A stretch of 64,000 nucleotides of DNA from Gari tellinella (taxonomy: Eukaryota > Mollusca > Bivalvia > Cardiida > Psammobiidae), in contig OV277861.1 of the NCBI GenBank assembly GCA_922989275.2, positions 38,938,623 through 39,002,622 on the forward strand, read 5' to 3'. Below are positions 10,450-22,699 of this stretch, in pieces (positions within the stretch are counted from its first letter, which is position 1; every line of letters starts with the position of its first letter). The position numbers and the translations under genes are program-made. Below the pieces are notes generated by a model that saw nothing but the letters and a program-made list of their open reading frames with translations, had not been told where the DNA came from and searched no databases.

Positions 10450-11627
10450 GCAGAGGGGTTCATCTCGGTCCAATAAACAGAAAACATTCCCTATGACAAA
10501 TAAGCCCCAGAATCACAACAAAGGTAGAGGAATAGACTGCCTATCAAATACAGGTCTGACTTTAAATCAAACCTGTGGTACATGCTAAACGTGTTTTCCT
10601 AAATCAAACCTTTACTCCATTGATACTCATAATAACACATTTAATTTATTCTTTTACTCAAGTAAATAGTTTAATTTTATAAAGTCATGAATATGCACAA
10701 TAAAAAACCTTTATCTAAGCAGACTGTACATAGTTTAAGCAGAGGTATGAACACTGATTCGCAAGGTGGTTGCTTTATACACGATTGAATGTATTTTTCA
10801 CATTTCTTGCTGGAGAATATTGTTTATCTTGCAGAAATTAATTTGTTAAACAGACAATAGCTATTAAATTGACATTTTGTGTGAATTCCACAATATTTGC
10901 AAATGACAGTGCATGTTACACCAACAAACTTCAATTTTCCTTGATTTTACTTTCCCACAAAGTTTGACCCCTCTCAAACACAATTTCATTTTTCTCAAGT
11001 TACATGAGGTCATCCCTCCTAAAAAAAATTGTATTTGTTCTAGAGACATGGTAGATAATGTTAAGTGTGGTCACTATGAATGCCCCTGCCTAATTTTTGT
11101 AAAAATCTCGATTTTACTAAAATGTAAAAAAATATTTTTGAGAAATATAAGATTTTATTTTAATTTATTATGCAAAATATTTAATTGTTCTGCTTGTATT
11201 AGTATTAAACAATGTCTTAAGTATGAATGCGTAAATAAATTTTGATCTTTTTATTAATATTTGTAATTTTTATCCTCGGAAAGAAAAAGGAGGGATAGCT
11301 TTTGAAAAGTAGGGTACCAAGACAAAAATACTCACAATTGCAGTTATAGAGGGTGAAAGATCTTATAAATTTGGAAAATGGTGTAGAATTGAATACTGAA
11401 TAAGATGGTATATAGCTTTTGCGGATTCGTTTCGGAGAGCATTACCCATCTAAATCCTTAAAAGAGAAGTTTTGGAAACTTGAATTTTTGTTCTGCTACA
11501 TGTATTTAAATATAGCATTTATCGTAAACTCGTTTTTTGAAAGTAGCGCCAGGTGATGACACTATATAGGTGAATTTTCAAGTTAAATGTGATACTAAGA
11601 ATCCATCCATAATAATTGCCCTTTTAA
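10450..11627. other. Unassigned AT-rich intronic stretch
   Basis: ORFs here (10864-11245 on both strands) mirror each other and have no family character; treated as non-coding. Confidence 0.5.
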
Positions 11628-11866
11628 CCGTTTCACTGCCAAATAATTCGTGAGACATTTTACCCTTCACCGTTTCATTGTCGTCTGCTTCAATTTTGTT
11701 GTCAGCAATGTCGTTTCAAAGTTAGAGAAATAAGGCAGTATGACTTAAGAACTTTTAAAACGAGTGTCAAACAGACAGTTAAGATCCCAACCAGATGCCG
11801 CGTTACGCGTAACAGGATCCAAACTGTTTGCAAACGCACTTCTAAGCGCCATTGAGAGCGAAAGGG
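11628..11866. mobile_element. MITE, TTAA family (CCGTTTCACTGCC ends) with GATCAGACGCC hairpin
   Basis: TTAA flanks at 11624-11627 and 11867-11870. The ends are CCGTTTCACTGCC and GAGAGCGAAAGGG. A decayed hairpin (about 11767-11831) has AAACAGACAGTTAAGATCCC on one arm and GGATCCAAACTGTTTG on the other. Confidence 0.75.
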
Positions 11867-11949
11867 TTAATTACGGAAATACTGTAATTTCTAATTAATG
11901 AGATTTTAGTGAATGAAGAGACTACCAATGTAATTTTGTATTTTCAAGC

Positions 11950-12122
11950 ACAATGCTCCCTTTCTATAACGACACCCAATAGGAGACGCAATTTATGTGT
12001 GTTGTTCGGAGGGAGTCGTTATAGGGAGATAAGAATAAAACTATGCTTACATTTGAAAATAGCTTGAATCAAGATCAGACGGCGCGTTACGCGGCGTCTG
12101 ATCTGCGTTCAAGCTGTTTGTC
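11950..12122. mobile_element. Remnant of the CTCCCTTTCTATAACGAC MITE family plus an intact hairpin module
   Basis: GCTCCCTTTCTATAACGACA and GGGAGTCGTTATAGGGAG form an inverted pair (11953-12033), followed by a near-perfect hairpin at 12054-12121 centred on GCGCGTTACGCGGC. Confidence 0.6.
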
Positions 12123-12378
12123 ACTCTTCATTATATATTTTCCTTCAAAATATCTACTTATATGTAACTTTCAGATACAGCAGCAGATAACAATTTTAAG
12201 CAGCCGATATTGCAACAGTAAAAGCATTAGATATAACTGTCCTGTTAATGGAACTGCCGCAACGGTTGTTGTAAGAAGGGAATTGTTGTTCTGAGGGCAT
12301 TGAATGGAGACATCACTATAAAGATTAATACACGCGTTTTCACGTACGATATATACGAGACAATATTATGAGGTGTAC

Positions 12379-12766
12379 CTTTGCTCCGACTGATTGTGAA
12401 AAAATGTGTTTTTCTTTCTTCCGTCGATATATTAGTTGGTTCGGCAATATCAGAACAACAATTACATGAACCACTCTCCGAGTTGTAAAGTATGCCAATG
12501 TACTTCAGTTGTCCAGAACAGTGATGCACACAGCTTATTTCACTGGGTGCAAACAATATCAAATTCTCACGTCCAACCTGGCAGCTTTTGTCTTCAAGTA
12601 ATACATATATTCCGTACGGCTGATCTATCGATGCTTGGCATATATACACGCTGTGGAAAAGGATTGTCAACAAACACACAATAATACACGTAAATAGAAC
12701 GAACGTCTTAATAAACAACTTGTAAAGAAACCTGGTGAGAAAAGCAAAATTGTTTATAAATGCCAT
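12379..12766 (-). CDS. PAN/apple-like first exon with membrane or signal segment (probable head of the fibrinogen gene)
   Basis: The exon starts at an ATG and encodes 129 residues plus one base. Residues about 17-44 are strongly hydrophobic (TFVLFTCIIVCLLTILF), a signal peptide or a type II anchor. A cysteine-rich module follows with Cys at 62, 79, 83, 101, 103 and 104 (LEDKSCQVG, ISCVHHC, LYNSESGSCNCC). The pattern C-x16-C-x3-C-x17-C is identical to that of the exon at 55391-55787, which supports homology; the general layout resembles PAN/apple domains, binding modules of secreted proteins. A donor AAAG|GTACAC closes the exon in phase 1. The next compatible minus-strand exon downstream is the fibrinogen-domain exon at 1026-1675, also phase 1, across an intron of about 10.7 kb. 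Exon reality is likely; the PAN assignment and the join are inference. Confidence 0.7.
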
Positions 12767-13539
12767 TCCTAATTTTCTAGTAATTTAAAAGGTTTTTCGA
12801 ATGTTTTATCTTTAAACGACACAGAACCGCCGATTAGAAGAATGTGCGTTAAATCTCTACTACAGTCTGTTTTTTCTTCGCAAGTTCTACTTATAATGTA
12901 TTTACGCTTAACTGTTTGACATTTAGTGAGTTCATATCCAATAGCAGGACAGTATTGAAAAATGTTTTCTATATGTCAAGTACTCAAAGCAGCGCATGTT
13001 TGTTAAGATATTGAACATTCCTTCACACTCAACTGTCAGTGAAGTGATACAGGTAAAAGCCTTGAACCATAATTTAGCATAAATAAGGCATCTATAATAT
13101 TGAACCTGTGAAGAATACACGTGTCCGATGCAGTCAGTATAGAACAAACAAGACAAGGGGATCTTTTGATCAGCTCTTGCGTTGATGTACATGTTGCAAA
13201 ATAAAGACCATCGCGATGCATAAGCTTCTTAAGGTCAAATAGATGCAACCCATGTAAAATCTGTTCATGATATGCCTCCCTTCGACCATCACTCTATGAG
13301 TTATGTTCGTAATAAACTAAATTATGCGATCCTTCCAGCATTTGGCGACCACGGTTAGAATAATGATTTTTTTATCATTGGCGATTGAACTGTATGGATT
13401 TGGGTCCATTTTAGCATTCAAAGTGATTTATATATAGCAGTTGTACATGTACATGTATATAGCCCTATCATATGCATGTGTTACTTTCTATGCAGACATT
13501 TTATGTTTTAGAAAAAACAATTTAGGTACAAATAATTTA
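12767..13539. other. Upstream flank of the PAN-like exon; nothing assigned
   Basis: It should contain the promoter of the gene if 12766 is the true start, but no TATA box or initiator stands out. Minus-strand ORFs at 12932-13248 overlap in two frames and lack family character. Confidence 0.4.
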
Positions 13540-13830
13540 AGGTGTCATTTCAGTAAATTAATACGAGTACATCAACATTTGTGAAGCATTGTCAAATTCT
13601 GAATGTAAGAACTGTAGAAGAAATAACTGTGAAAAAACTATTTGATGTGAATCCAATATTGACGGATAGTGTGTTGTTTTCAAATTTGTGTGCTACTTGC
13701 TCCTCTTGTTTTCCATTTTATGAACAAACTAGGTAAATAACAAAGCTGAAGAGGGCTATTCTGATCAAAAGCACGTATCTCCGGCTAGTTATGGGTATAC
13801 CAAGAAAACTAGCTATCAATATAAGATCAA
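13540..13830 (+). repeat. Left arm of a long inverted repeat (partner 20140-20460)
   Basis: Blocks such as CTGAATGTAAGAACTGTAG, ACTATTTGATGTG, CAAAGCTGAAGAGGG, GATCA(A/G)AAGCACGT and GGGTATACCAA(G/A)AAAA occur here in plus orientation and at 20140-20460 reversed in the same order. The arms are roughly 290-320 bp and visibly diverged. Confidence 0.7.
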
Positions 13831-13852
13831 GTTCGTAGATTCCCATTTTTAT

Positions 13853-16115
13853 GCCCCCAGAATCTACGATTCGGGGGCATATAGTTTTTGTCATGTCTGT
13901 TGGTCCGTCCGTCCGAGCGCACGAAATGTCCTTTGTTGGGTAGGGAGAACAATAGATTCCATTCATTCCGTGATTGCCCTATTGTTATTGTTGGGTATTT
14001 TAGTGTACTGTTGGGTATTTTTAAACAAAAAAAATACCCAACAAATGTCCAACTGTGAGAACGTCCGTCTGTCCGTCCGTCCGTCTGTCTGTGCCAAAAA
14101 CCTTAACCTTGGCTATAACTCTCGCATTTTTTAACCTGGGCCTTTTATACTTGGCATGTGTCTTCCCTGTATCAAGACCTTTCCAACCATACAAATTATT
14201 TTGACCTTGTGACCTTGACCTTGGCATTTGACCTACTTTTATAAAAATCTTTAAATGGCTATAACTTTTACACCAGTTGGCCCAGGGCTTTCATATTTTG
14301 TATGTATATTTCTTGTGTCAAGACCTTTCCAACTATACCAAAATATTTGACCATGTGACCTTGACCTTCACCTTTGACCTATTTATTCAAACTTTAACCA
14401 AAAACCTTAACCTTGGCTATAACTTTTGCATTTTTGCACCTGGGCCTTTTATACTTGGCATGTGTTTTTCTCATGGCAAGAACTTTCCAACCATACAAAA
14501 CATTTTGACCTTGTCACCTTGACCTTGGCATTTGACCTACTTTTGTAAAAATCTTTTAATGGCTATAACAGTTGCACCAGTTGGCCCAGGGCTTTCATAT
14601 TTTGTATGTATATTTCCTGTGTCAAGACCTTTCCAACCATATCAACATATTTGACCATGTGACCTTGACCTTCACCTTTGACCTATTATTTCAAACTTTA
14701 ACCAAAAACCTTAACCTTGGTTATAACTTTTGCATTTTTGCATCATGACAAGAACTTTCCAACCATACAACACTTTTTGACCTTGTGACCATGACCTTGA
14801 CATTTGACCTACTTTTGTAAAATTCTTTAAATGGCTATTTTATTTGCACCAGTTGGCCCAGGTTTTTCATATTCTGCATGTATATTTCTTGTGTCAAGAC
14901 TTTTCCAACCATACCAAAATATTTGACCATGTGACCTTGACCTTTGACCTATTTAATCAAACTTTAACCAAAAACCTTAACCTTGGCTATAACTTTTGCA
15001 TTTTTGAACCTGAGCGTTTTAAACTTGGCATGTGTATTTCTCATGGCAAGACCATTGCAACCATACAAAACTTTTTAACCTTGACCTCGACATTTGACCT
15101 ACTTTTGTAAAATTCTTTAAATGGCTATTACATTTGCACCGGTTGGCCCAGGACTTTCATATTTTGTATGTATATTTCTTGTGTCAAGACCTTTCCATCC
15201 ATGCAAAACTTTTTGATCTTGTGACCTTTGACCTTGACATTTGACCTACTTTTGTAAAAATCTTTAAATGGATATAACTTTTGCACCAGTTGAACCAGGG
15301 CATTCATATTTTGTATGTATATTTCTTGTGTCAAGACCTTTCCAACCATACCAACATTTTTGGCCATGTGACCTTGACCTCGACCTTTGACCTATTTAAT
15401 CAAATTTTAACCAAAAACCTTAACCTTGGCTATAACTTTTGCATTTTTGCACCTTGGCCTTTTATACTTGGCGTGTGTTTTCCTTGTGGCAAGACCTTTC
15501 TAACCATACAAAACATTTTGACCTTGTGACCTCGACATTTGACCTATTTTTGTTGAAATCTTTAAATGGCTATAACATTTGCATCAGTAGGCCTACCACT
15601 TTCATATTTTGTTTATATGTATCTTGTGTCAAGACCTTTTTTGCGCTTGTGACCTTGACCTTTGACATTCTTTTGTATAAATCCTTATACGCCTACAACA
15701 TTTGAACCAGTAGGCCTAGACCTTCCATACTTTGTATGTTTCTTGTGTTAAGACTTCTCCAACCATGGCAATGCTTCATTTACCCTACGACCATGACTTT
15801 TTACCTACTTTTGCAAATAAGCATTACATTACAGAACATGACGCTGCCTGGGGGAATTTGTGTTTCACAAACACATTGCTTTTCATCTGATCTTCACCAA
15901 ACTTTCTGAAAATGTTTGTTGACATAAAATGGAGACAAATTTGGATAATAAGCAGCACCAATTTATGCTAGGCCCTTTGGAGTATTGGCCCTTGAATTCC
16001 TCAAAATGGAGCTCCACGACAGTTTCACCTCTTTAACTCGTATATTTTACATTTGACAGTCCGGATTCCCCTCCCTGTACCATCGGGGGCATTCGTGTAA
16101 CTGGGACACGCTCTT
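13853..16115. repeat. Satellite-bearing element: ~300-bp dimeric units rich in TGACCTTGA
   Basis: An array at about 14040-15760 alternates two related ~150-bp halves, one containing CAGTTGGCCCAGGGCTTTCA and the other CACCTGGGCCTTTTATACTT; successive copies of one half start near 14125 and 14427, so the dimer is about 300 bp. It opens with GTCCGTCTGTCCGTCC repeats. The outer parts carry CGGGGGCATATAG (about 13873) and CGGGGGCATTCGTG (about 16084). TGACCTTGA occurs in most halves. ORFs across it are open only because the unit lacks stops in some frames. Confidence 0.85.
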
Positions 16116-16119
16116 GTTT

Positions 16120-17828
16120 ATTTCTTATTTCTGCATTACAGGCAAAATAAACATTTAAAAAAAAATCTGAATGTTATGAAAATTCGAAAAACTGTCGCGA
16201 TGGTCTTTAAATCTAAATAAGGGGAGATCCTTTGAAAGCACAGAAAACAGAGCAAATACTGAAAATTGTAGACTCGGTTTAATTGAGTCTGTTCATGAGC
16301 TATACTGAAATATGCAACAATGCTCACGCCCCCTAGCACCAGCTTAAGCGGAATTCAACTTTCAACTGTAAATGCGCTGAAATCAATGATTCCAAAGGAC
16401 CAGAAAGTATAACAACTTAGTATTATTCTTCAAAATGAAACACCACACATATAACTGCTGTGATTAAACCAATTTAAATTTATTGTTTTAATTACTCAGT
16501 AATTTGTTCAAAAGGTGCAAATTAAGTGGCAAACAATGTAGACCCTGATCAGACTGCTCCTAACTGAGCAGTCATATTGGAGATCTACTCTGTTTGTTCA
16601 GGCCTGTTTGTCCAAATTCTTCTGGTCAATTCGGCATAGGGGCCAATTCGTTCAGGATGGATTCAGAATGATTTTTTGACAAACTACACGTTATATGGTT
16701 ATTGTTATTGTTGGTCATTCGTCATAGAAAATGATCAAAACATCTTTTTAAGTTGATCATTGTTCTAGAATTATACAGATTCTTGAAATGCACCCTCTGT
16801 CACAAAGTTCTGGGTGGAATGCTAAAGCTGCAAATCGCAATGGAGAACACCGTCTGTTTCTCGTTTGTTGTCTGCAGGTGAGTAAATATTTATTATTTTT
16901 GTTTTTCTCCATTCATGAAGATATATTTGTAATATATTGTTTTGAACAATGATGATTTCAAGGACGGATTCAGTTGGAAAGCAGCCAGTTTAACTCATTT
17001 TCAAAAAGCGGTCAGCTACTGCTCAACTACGTTTACAAAACTAGTGATATATCTAGTGACTGCAATCAACTTAACATGTGGGATGTGAAATAACAAAGAT
17101 GGCGTATCCATGACATCGGTGGGTTACACTTATCAAAATTGGGATATTTGTGATCAGACATAACATTATGTTGAACAACGGAGTGATATTAAAAGTGTTA
17201 CATTTTATTGCTGAACTATGGTTTTATTAATCGTGACAGATTTATAGGTGCCTCTTTGATTTATAATCAGCAAAATTTGACACGGATGACGTCAGATTAC
17301 GAGCACAATTTTATCTAAAATGTTCCTTTATCGTAGGAAATAGTTAACTCCTTCATTGCCTTATCCTGAGTACAATTATTATGGTTATTGACCACGATTT
17401 CATTTCCTAATTATATGCCGCGGGATGCGGCGTATGATCAGAATTGAAAATTGTTAAACACTCACTGTTCTATTACTTTTGTCGATCTACCCAAAATTAA
17501 AGATTGATAAGGGAAAGCAAAATAAATCGTTAAATTCTCAAGAGTTTCATGCTACTAGGCAGCAAACTACATTGGCGGTTTACTTTATTAAGACGCTTTC
17601 CATTGTAGGTTTTCTGTTAGAAATGTCTCTTATGTGCTGTGTTGATTTTGTTGTAGGGCGGTTTATTTGGCATTTCTTCCAAAATGCATTTTTAAGTGGT
17701 ATCTATTCCTCGAAGTAGAGGCCTTAAGAGGAAAGACAAGTGTTTTGCCCATGTACATGATAATTTCGCTATTGTAATTTTGTTTCCACACATAAATAAA
17801 ACGTTTCTTATTTGTTTTAAATGTCACG
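16120..17828. other. Unassigned AT-rich stretch with one decayed hairpin
   Basis: A hairpin module relative lies at about 16530-16598 (GTAGACCCTGATCAGACTGC ... GAGATCTACTCTGTTTG). No gene is supported. Confidence 0.5.
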
Positions 17829-18890
17829 CCTTGCAATTTATTTTATATACTATACATTTCCATGACGTTATTTCATCGACTGTTTTGTTCAATGAATAAT
17901 GATTGTCGCCATTTACATGATGTCAACAGACACATGAAGATAAACCATGACAGAGGTTTATAAATGGTGGTCTGTACAATTTTATTTGTTGTAAATTACT
18001 TTTCAATACATGGATTAAGTTTGAAATGTCATTCACTGCAAATTATTTAATACACAATATGTTTCATTGACCTTCGGTCATTGACTGTAACAGTACAGTA
18101 TTGTCGTTTCTATTTTACATGTTGTCATCAGCACTTCAACTTTAACCCTTGTACAGGTTTAGAAAACAACAGTTCACCCATCAAAAGTTATAGGCCAACA
18201 TCAATAGGGCAAGTCCAACATATTTAAAATGAATTGCTTTTCCAAACATAAACCACGCTTGGAATGCCGTTCAATGTAAATCATTTAATATACCATACGT
18301 TTCTATAGCATTCTGTCATTGTCTGTAACAATGATTAATTGTTGTCGCCATTTCACATGATGTCAACAGACATATGAAAATAAACCATGGCAGGGATTTA
18401 GATTATTCATTTCTAATCTATCAATCTTACAAAGTCAAATGGCTTTCTGTAAAAGGAAAAGCTGTTGTAAATTGCGTTTCAACACATGAATCAAGTAAGA
18501 AATGCCGTTCACTACAAATTATTTAATACACCATATGTTTCTTAGGCGTCCTGTCATTGACTGTAACAGTGATTTATTGTTGTTTCTACTTAAACGATGT
18601 CTACAAACATATCAACGTACACCCTGGTAAAAGTTTATAGTACTTCACTTTACTTATCAATCACACAATGCAAATTAGTATTTTGTGAAACATATTTAAA
18701 ATAAATTGGTTTTCCACACTGAAACGACATTTTGATTAATTCGAAATGCCTTTTACTTAGCAAATTATTTAATATACAATAAGTTTCCATGACGGTCTGT
18801 CACTTACTTAACAATGGTTGATTGATGTTTCCATTTTAAATGATGCCAACCAACACACCAAAGTCAACTTTGCAGAATTTTTGAAGACCT
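17829..18890. repeat. Tandem repeat, about five units of 210-250 bp
   Basis: Repeated landmarks are AAATTATTTAATA(C/T)ACCATA, CTGTCATTGACTGTAACAGT, TGTTGTCGCCATTT and GATGTCAACAGACA, starting near 17829, 18037, 18268, 18506 and 18755. A lone diverged relative sits at about 31738-31875. Confidence 0.75.
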
Positions 18891-20139
18891 AAGTTCCAAT
18901 CTATCGATTGTTCAGCTTGTCAAACAGGGTTAGGGTCACCACATTGTGGAAATGTACTGCCGTTCAAATGAAACATAACTCGAAGGCAATTCGATAAATT
19001 GTAGAAAATTACGGATCTTTCTAAAATATATACATTATTTTTATTATACTGATATGTTAACAGTCTGTATTAACTGTAGTCTTTTTCAACGAAATAGTAT
19101 AGATTCTTCCGTATGTCCTTATGTTATTGCGATGAGGTTCAAAGCACTGACCATTTTCTTCTAAGATGTATAGTATACGCATGTTGAGCCGAATTCTTCA
19201 CACTACGAATTCTTCACACCTGTGAGGAATTCGTAGGAATTTCATACGAATATGTCACACATGTGTGAATAATTCGTACTGACTATCAGCCCCCCCCCCC
19301 CCCCTCTCCCCTGACAAGTAGGTACGAATTCTTCACATGTCGAATTTTTTTAAAAACGATTGTAAAATATTTGTGCATACGAAAACCTCACACTTTCCAA
19401 AAAGCTTTTAGCCACCCAGATGGATAAGGGGACATATTAGGTTTGTTTTACTTGATAGAGGTCTTATATTTCACATAACGACAAAAAATATGTAGTAGAC
19501 TGCCTGTTTAAACTGGGTCATAAGGTAAAAGGTCAAGGTCACACGGGGTAGAAATGTCACATTTTTCAGCACTCGATAATTAATTATAGACACATAAAAC
19601 TGAAAATAGCATGGTAATAATAGCACTTTGGTGACCATATAATTTACTCGATTCCGTCGTATCGGATATTATTCGGTCCGTCTGTACGATGCATTCTAAG
19701 AACTTTATAAATGTATGGACCGGTTTCTGTGTCACCAGCTGAAGGCAAAGATGACCTGTCGGGGTCGGCCACTTTTCCGTAGTCAATCTGTCCGATCGTC
19801 CGACTGTCACGGTTTTGTTTTTTACTCTAACGCCTATTCCACTGAAGTTTTTAAGGTGAAATTTCATTTAAAGAGTTTAATGAGTAGACGTGTATTGCAA
19901 ACATAATTCATAATTATTCATAAAGTTCATAATTATTGTATCAACACCGTGAGAGTTTATTCCCCTTTCTACATTGTTCCGGGAGATTCTGCCATTCCGA
20001 AGCTTTTGAAATTAAATTTCATTAAGGACTATCGCGGCAGTTTGTTCGAATTTTCAAACCATTCAGATTTTTTTTCAAATTCTGCATGTTGCTAGTACAT
20101 ACCCTGCTGTGCAGAAATATGAAATAAAAATAGGGAGTC

Positions 20140-20460
20140 CCCGAACTGGTTCTTTTCTTAATATCTTGTTTTTTTTGGTATACCCCTAATTATCCAGAGA
20201 CACGTGCTTCTGATCATAATATCTCAGAACACCCCTCTTCAGCTTTGTAATTTTCCTTAGATATTTGGTTATTCATATGTTTTCATAAAATAGAAAAGAA
20301 TAGGAGGAAGTAGCAATAAAAACATGGAAACAACATTTTATTCTTCAACAAAGGGAACACATCAAATAGTTATTTTTCAATTTTTTTCTCCTACAGTTCT
20401 TACATTCAGATTTTGCCAATATTTTTCACAAATATTGATAAAGCCTTAATTTACTGAAAT
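20140..20460 (-). repeat. Right arm of a long inverted repeat (partner 13540-13830)
   Basis: Reverse-complement counterpart of the left arm, sharing GTATACCCCTAATTA-type, CCCCTCTTCAGCTTTGTA and CTACAGTTCTTACATTCAG blocks. Confidence 0.7.
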
Positions 20461-20564
20461 CACTAATTAAAGTTATGAGTAACCGAACTATTTTTTCTAC
20501 AAAATACAAATGTCTGCATAAAGAGTAACATCTGGGTAAAAGCACCGAATTTTCTCCAAATGAA

Positions 20565-20672
20565 AAATCCAAAGTGTTCATATTGGGATTCGAACCAACA
20601 GCAGTAAGGAGTCAAGTGAGTGTAAGTTATAGTCACTATGAGCACTGGACCTCGGCCACGGGTCCCATCCCT
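20565..20672 (-). repeat. tRNA-derived SINE head
   Basis: On the minus strand GTGGCCGAGGTCCAGTGCTC is a good A box and TTGGTTCGAATCCC a perfect B box, with the spacing of a tRNA gene. The surrounding stems are weak, so it is read as a SINE promoter region rather than a tRNA gene. Confidence 0.6.
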
Positions 20673-20874
20673 CCCAATCCCGTTAAGAATACCAACAATC
20701 TACCAGCATTCGGCCGACAACCTGTCGGTCGTCTTCCTATTATGACTCAAAGGAAGTCGGGAACTAAGCATAAACTCAACGGGACTTAATTTTGATCATG
20801 GGATGAAAAAGGCTGCACTTATCCACAGATAATTCTTCGGATTTAGGTCGGCTGTTAAAGAGCTTTTTTGATCA

Positions 20875-20965
20875 AATCGTAAAAACTGCATGTAAAAGGG
20901 TGGATAGCACAGTTTTAGCGCACCCGCTTCTTAACAATGCATCCCGAGTTCGATCCCGGATCGTG
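20875..20965 (+). repeat. tRNA-derived SINE head
   Basis: GATAGCACAGTTTTAGCGCA followed by CCCGCTTCTTAACAATGC and CCCGAGTTCGATCCCGG gives A- and B-box-like motifs at tRNA spacing. The downstream 150 bases (GTCGCCTGTCCGAAGACG onward) may be the SINE body. Confidence 0.55.
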
Positions 20966-21439
20966 ACAGTACGTGAGAGGGTCGCCTGTCCGAAGACGTT
21001 GGTTTTCCCTAGTATTCTAGTGTCATCCCACAAAACGACGCAATAAACCATCTTTTGCGCTATGGAAAGTGATTTGCCTAAGTTGTTAGAACTTGTTTCA
21101 TAAGGAAATGTTAAACGGAAGGTGATGTGTGAAGAATCCGTAGGTACCAAAAGGTCGTTAAAAAAGGGGGTACGTAAATCTCACACTGCCATTGTGTGAC
21201 ATATTCGTACGAACTCTTCACACATTTGTCACACGAGTGGAAGAATTCGTACAAATTCTTCACACGTCTGATTACGGTGTGAAGAATTCGAAGTGTGAAG
21301 AATTCGGCTCAACATACGCAGCCTTCCGTCAAGAACTACTTAATAAAATCAGATCAATATGTGCTGTTATTGTCCGATACTTTCAACTGGAAGAAACACA
21401 ATTTATGCGTGCACCAATATCCACGTGCAGTTGGTATAT

Positions 21440-21560
21440 ACAGTGCTTTGTAGGAGCACATTTGTCTCGGAACACATTTGTCTCACGAGTTGAGACCGAT
21501 GTGCTCGAAAACATTCATATTTCCGAAAATACGAAATGAGACAAATGTGTTCGACGGACA
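21440..21560. repeat. Palindromic repeat family with ACATTTGTCTC arms (copy 1)
   Basis: GGAGCACATTTGTCTCGGAA and CACATTTGTCTCACGAG are mirrored by GAGACAAATGTG further on. The same units occur at 23783-23985. Confidence 0.6.
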
Positions 21561-22235
21561 AAAGAAAGGACACTCGAAGCACTCACAATCTATCATAATT
21601 TTACCGAACATTTAAGCAGATCTTTAACAGCCAGACATCACTGGTGATGCAGAAACAGACAGTGATCTTAGAGAAAAGCATCGGCTGAAAGAAAACAAGA
21701 AAACGGCACAAAGTCCGTTCCAACACAAAGGCCAATGAGACCGAAACGGATAATGTGCAAAAAGAAATAGTAAGTAGATTACATAAAACTATCTTTGTAA
21801 AACGAACTGTGATGCATAAAAAGACACCATGAATTCTACGGTTCCCGTTAAACATACAAATACAATTTGTTAAATATTGCTTAAGTGGTCCATCATTTAG
21901 TTTGTTTAAGAAAGGACACAGCGTTTAAGGCTATTATTTAGGATAATGAACTTCCACCGAGCACAAATCCAGATTAACTCTAATGTTGTGAGTCATAGTC
22001 CAATACCCGTAAGTGTCAGAGTTCTTTCGAGGACTGTTGGATGAAAAATTGGTTGCTGTTAGAAAACATAAGAAACAGAAAATGGTTTAATACTTGGCCT
22101 TTTCTTAGAGCGTGTTGTATTGGTTTTTATGAGATCACAGATATCCAGTACTGTTGCAATTTGGAACGAAATGACTGTTTTAGTTATTGTTTGTCTGCAA
22201 CGTTCGTATTAACATAGTATAATAGATTGTCAATT

Positions 22236-22345
22236 GCGATGCCATTTTAGCTCACCAGAGCACAAAGTGCTTAAGGTGAGCTTTGTGATACCTAATCTGT
22301 ACGTCGTCTGTCGTCCGTCTGTCCGTCTGTGCTTCAACAAGTGCA
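22236..22345 (+). repeat. Dispersed bivalve-type repeat (AGCTCACC...GGTGAGCT head and GTCCGTC run)
   Basis: TTTTAGCTCACCAGAGCACA, AAGTGCTTAAGGTGAGCT and a CGTCCGTCTGTCCGTCTG stretch form a small hairpin head plus a short-period run. Confidence 0.6.
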
Positions 22346-22699
22346 AACAACTACACAGGGTAACACAACTTCATTAGAGGCATCAGTAGGGTAGGAAATG
22401 AAAATTTGTTAAAAGAAAATGGATGAGATAATTTGTATGGTTGCCCTTGCAACCGTGCACGATATCTTGAAAAATCGTGTTCTCCGAATTTACTGGTCCA
22501 ATATCAATTTAGTTTTTACCAAAATGTTTTTAATCAATATACTTTAAAAATTGTTCAAATTATTGTGGTCCGTCTAAAAACATGGTTATGTTCCGTGTTC
22601 GGTAACATTGAATTCAAAAGTTTAGGACCTTCTATAAGTTGTATCTTTTGTGGTATCTTTAATGCGATTTGTTCAGTATCATATATGTGACAACAAAGG

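Larger units (their letters stand above)
19180..21322. mobile_element. Candidate 2.1-kb element with ~45-bp inverted ends and AATTCTTCACAC iterons
   Basis: The left end CATGTTGAGCCGAATTCTTC plus ACACTACGAATTCTTCACAC is matched in inverse by the right end at about 21278-21322 (GTGTGAAGAATTCG, GTGTGAAGAATTCGGCTCAA, CATACG). More copies of the AATTCTTCACAC unit in both orientations lie just inside each end (19200-19350, 21185-21300). The interior has no transposase; it holds one arm of a long inverted repeat and two tRNA-like repeats. No target duplication is obvious. Confidence 0.6.

Noticed and set aside
14277..15705. Chain of similar plus-strand ORFs (HILYVYFLCQDLSNHTK...)
   Set aside because: They are readings of the satellite unit, not exons.
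21192..21539. 115-residue plus-strand ORF
   Set aside because: It runs through the iteron-like right end of one element and the ACATTTGTCTC palindrome; it has no family character.
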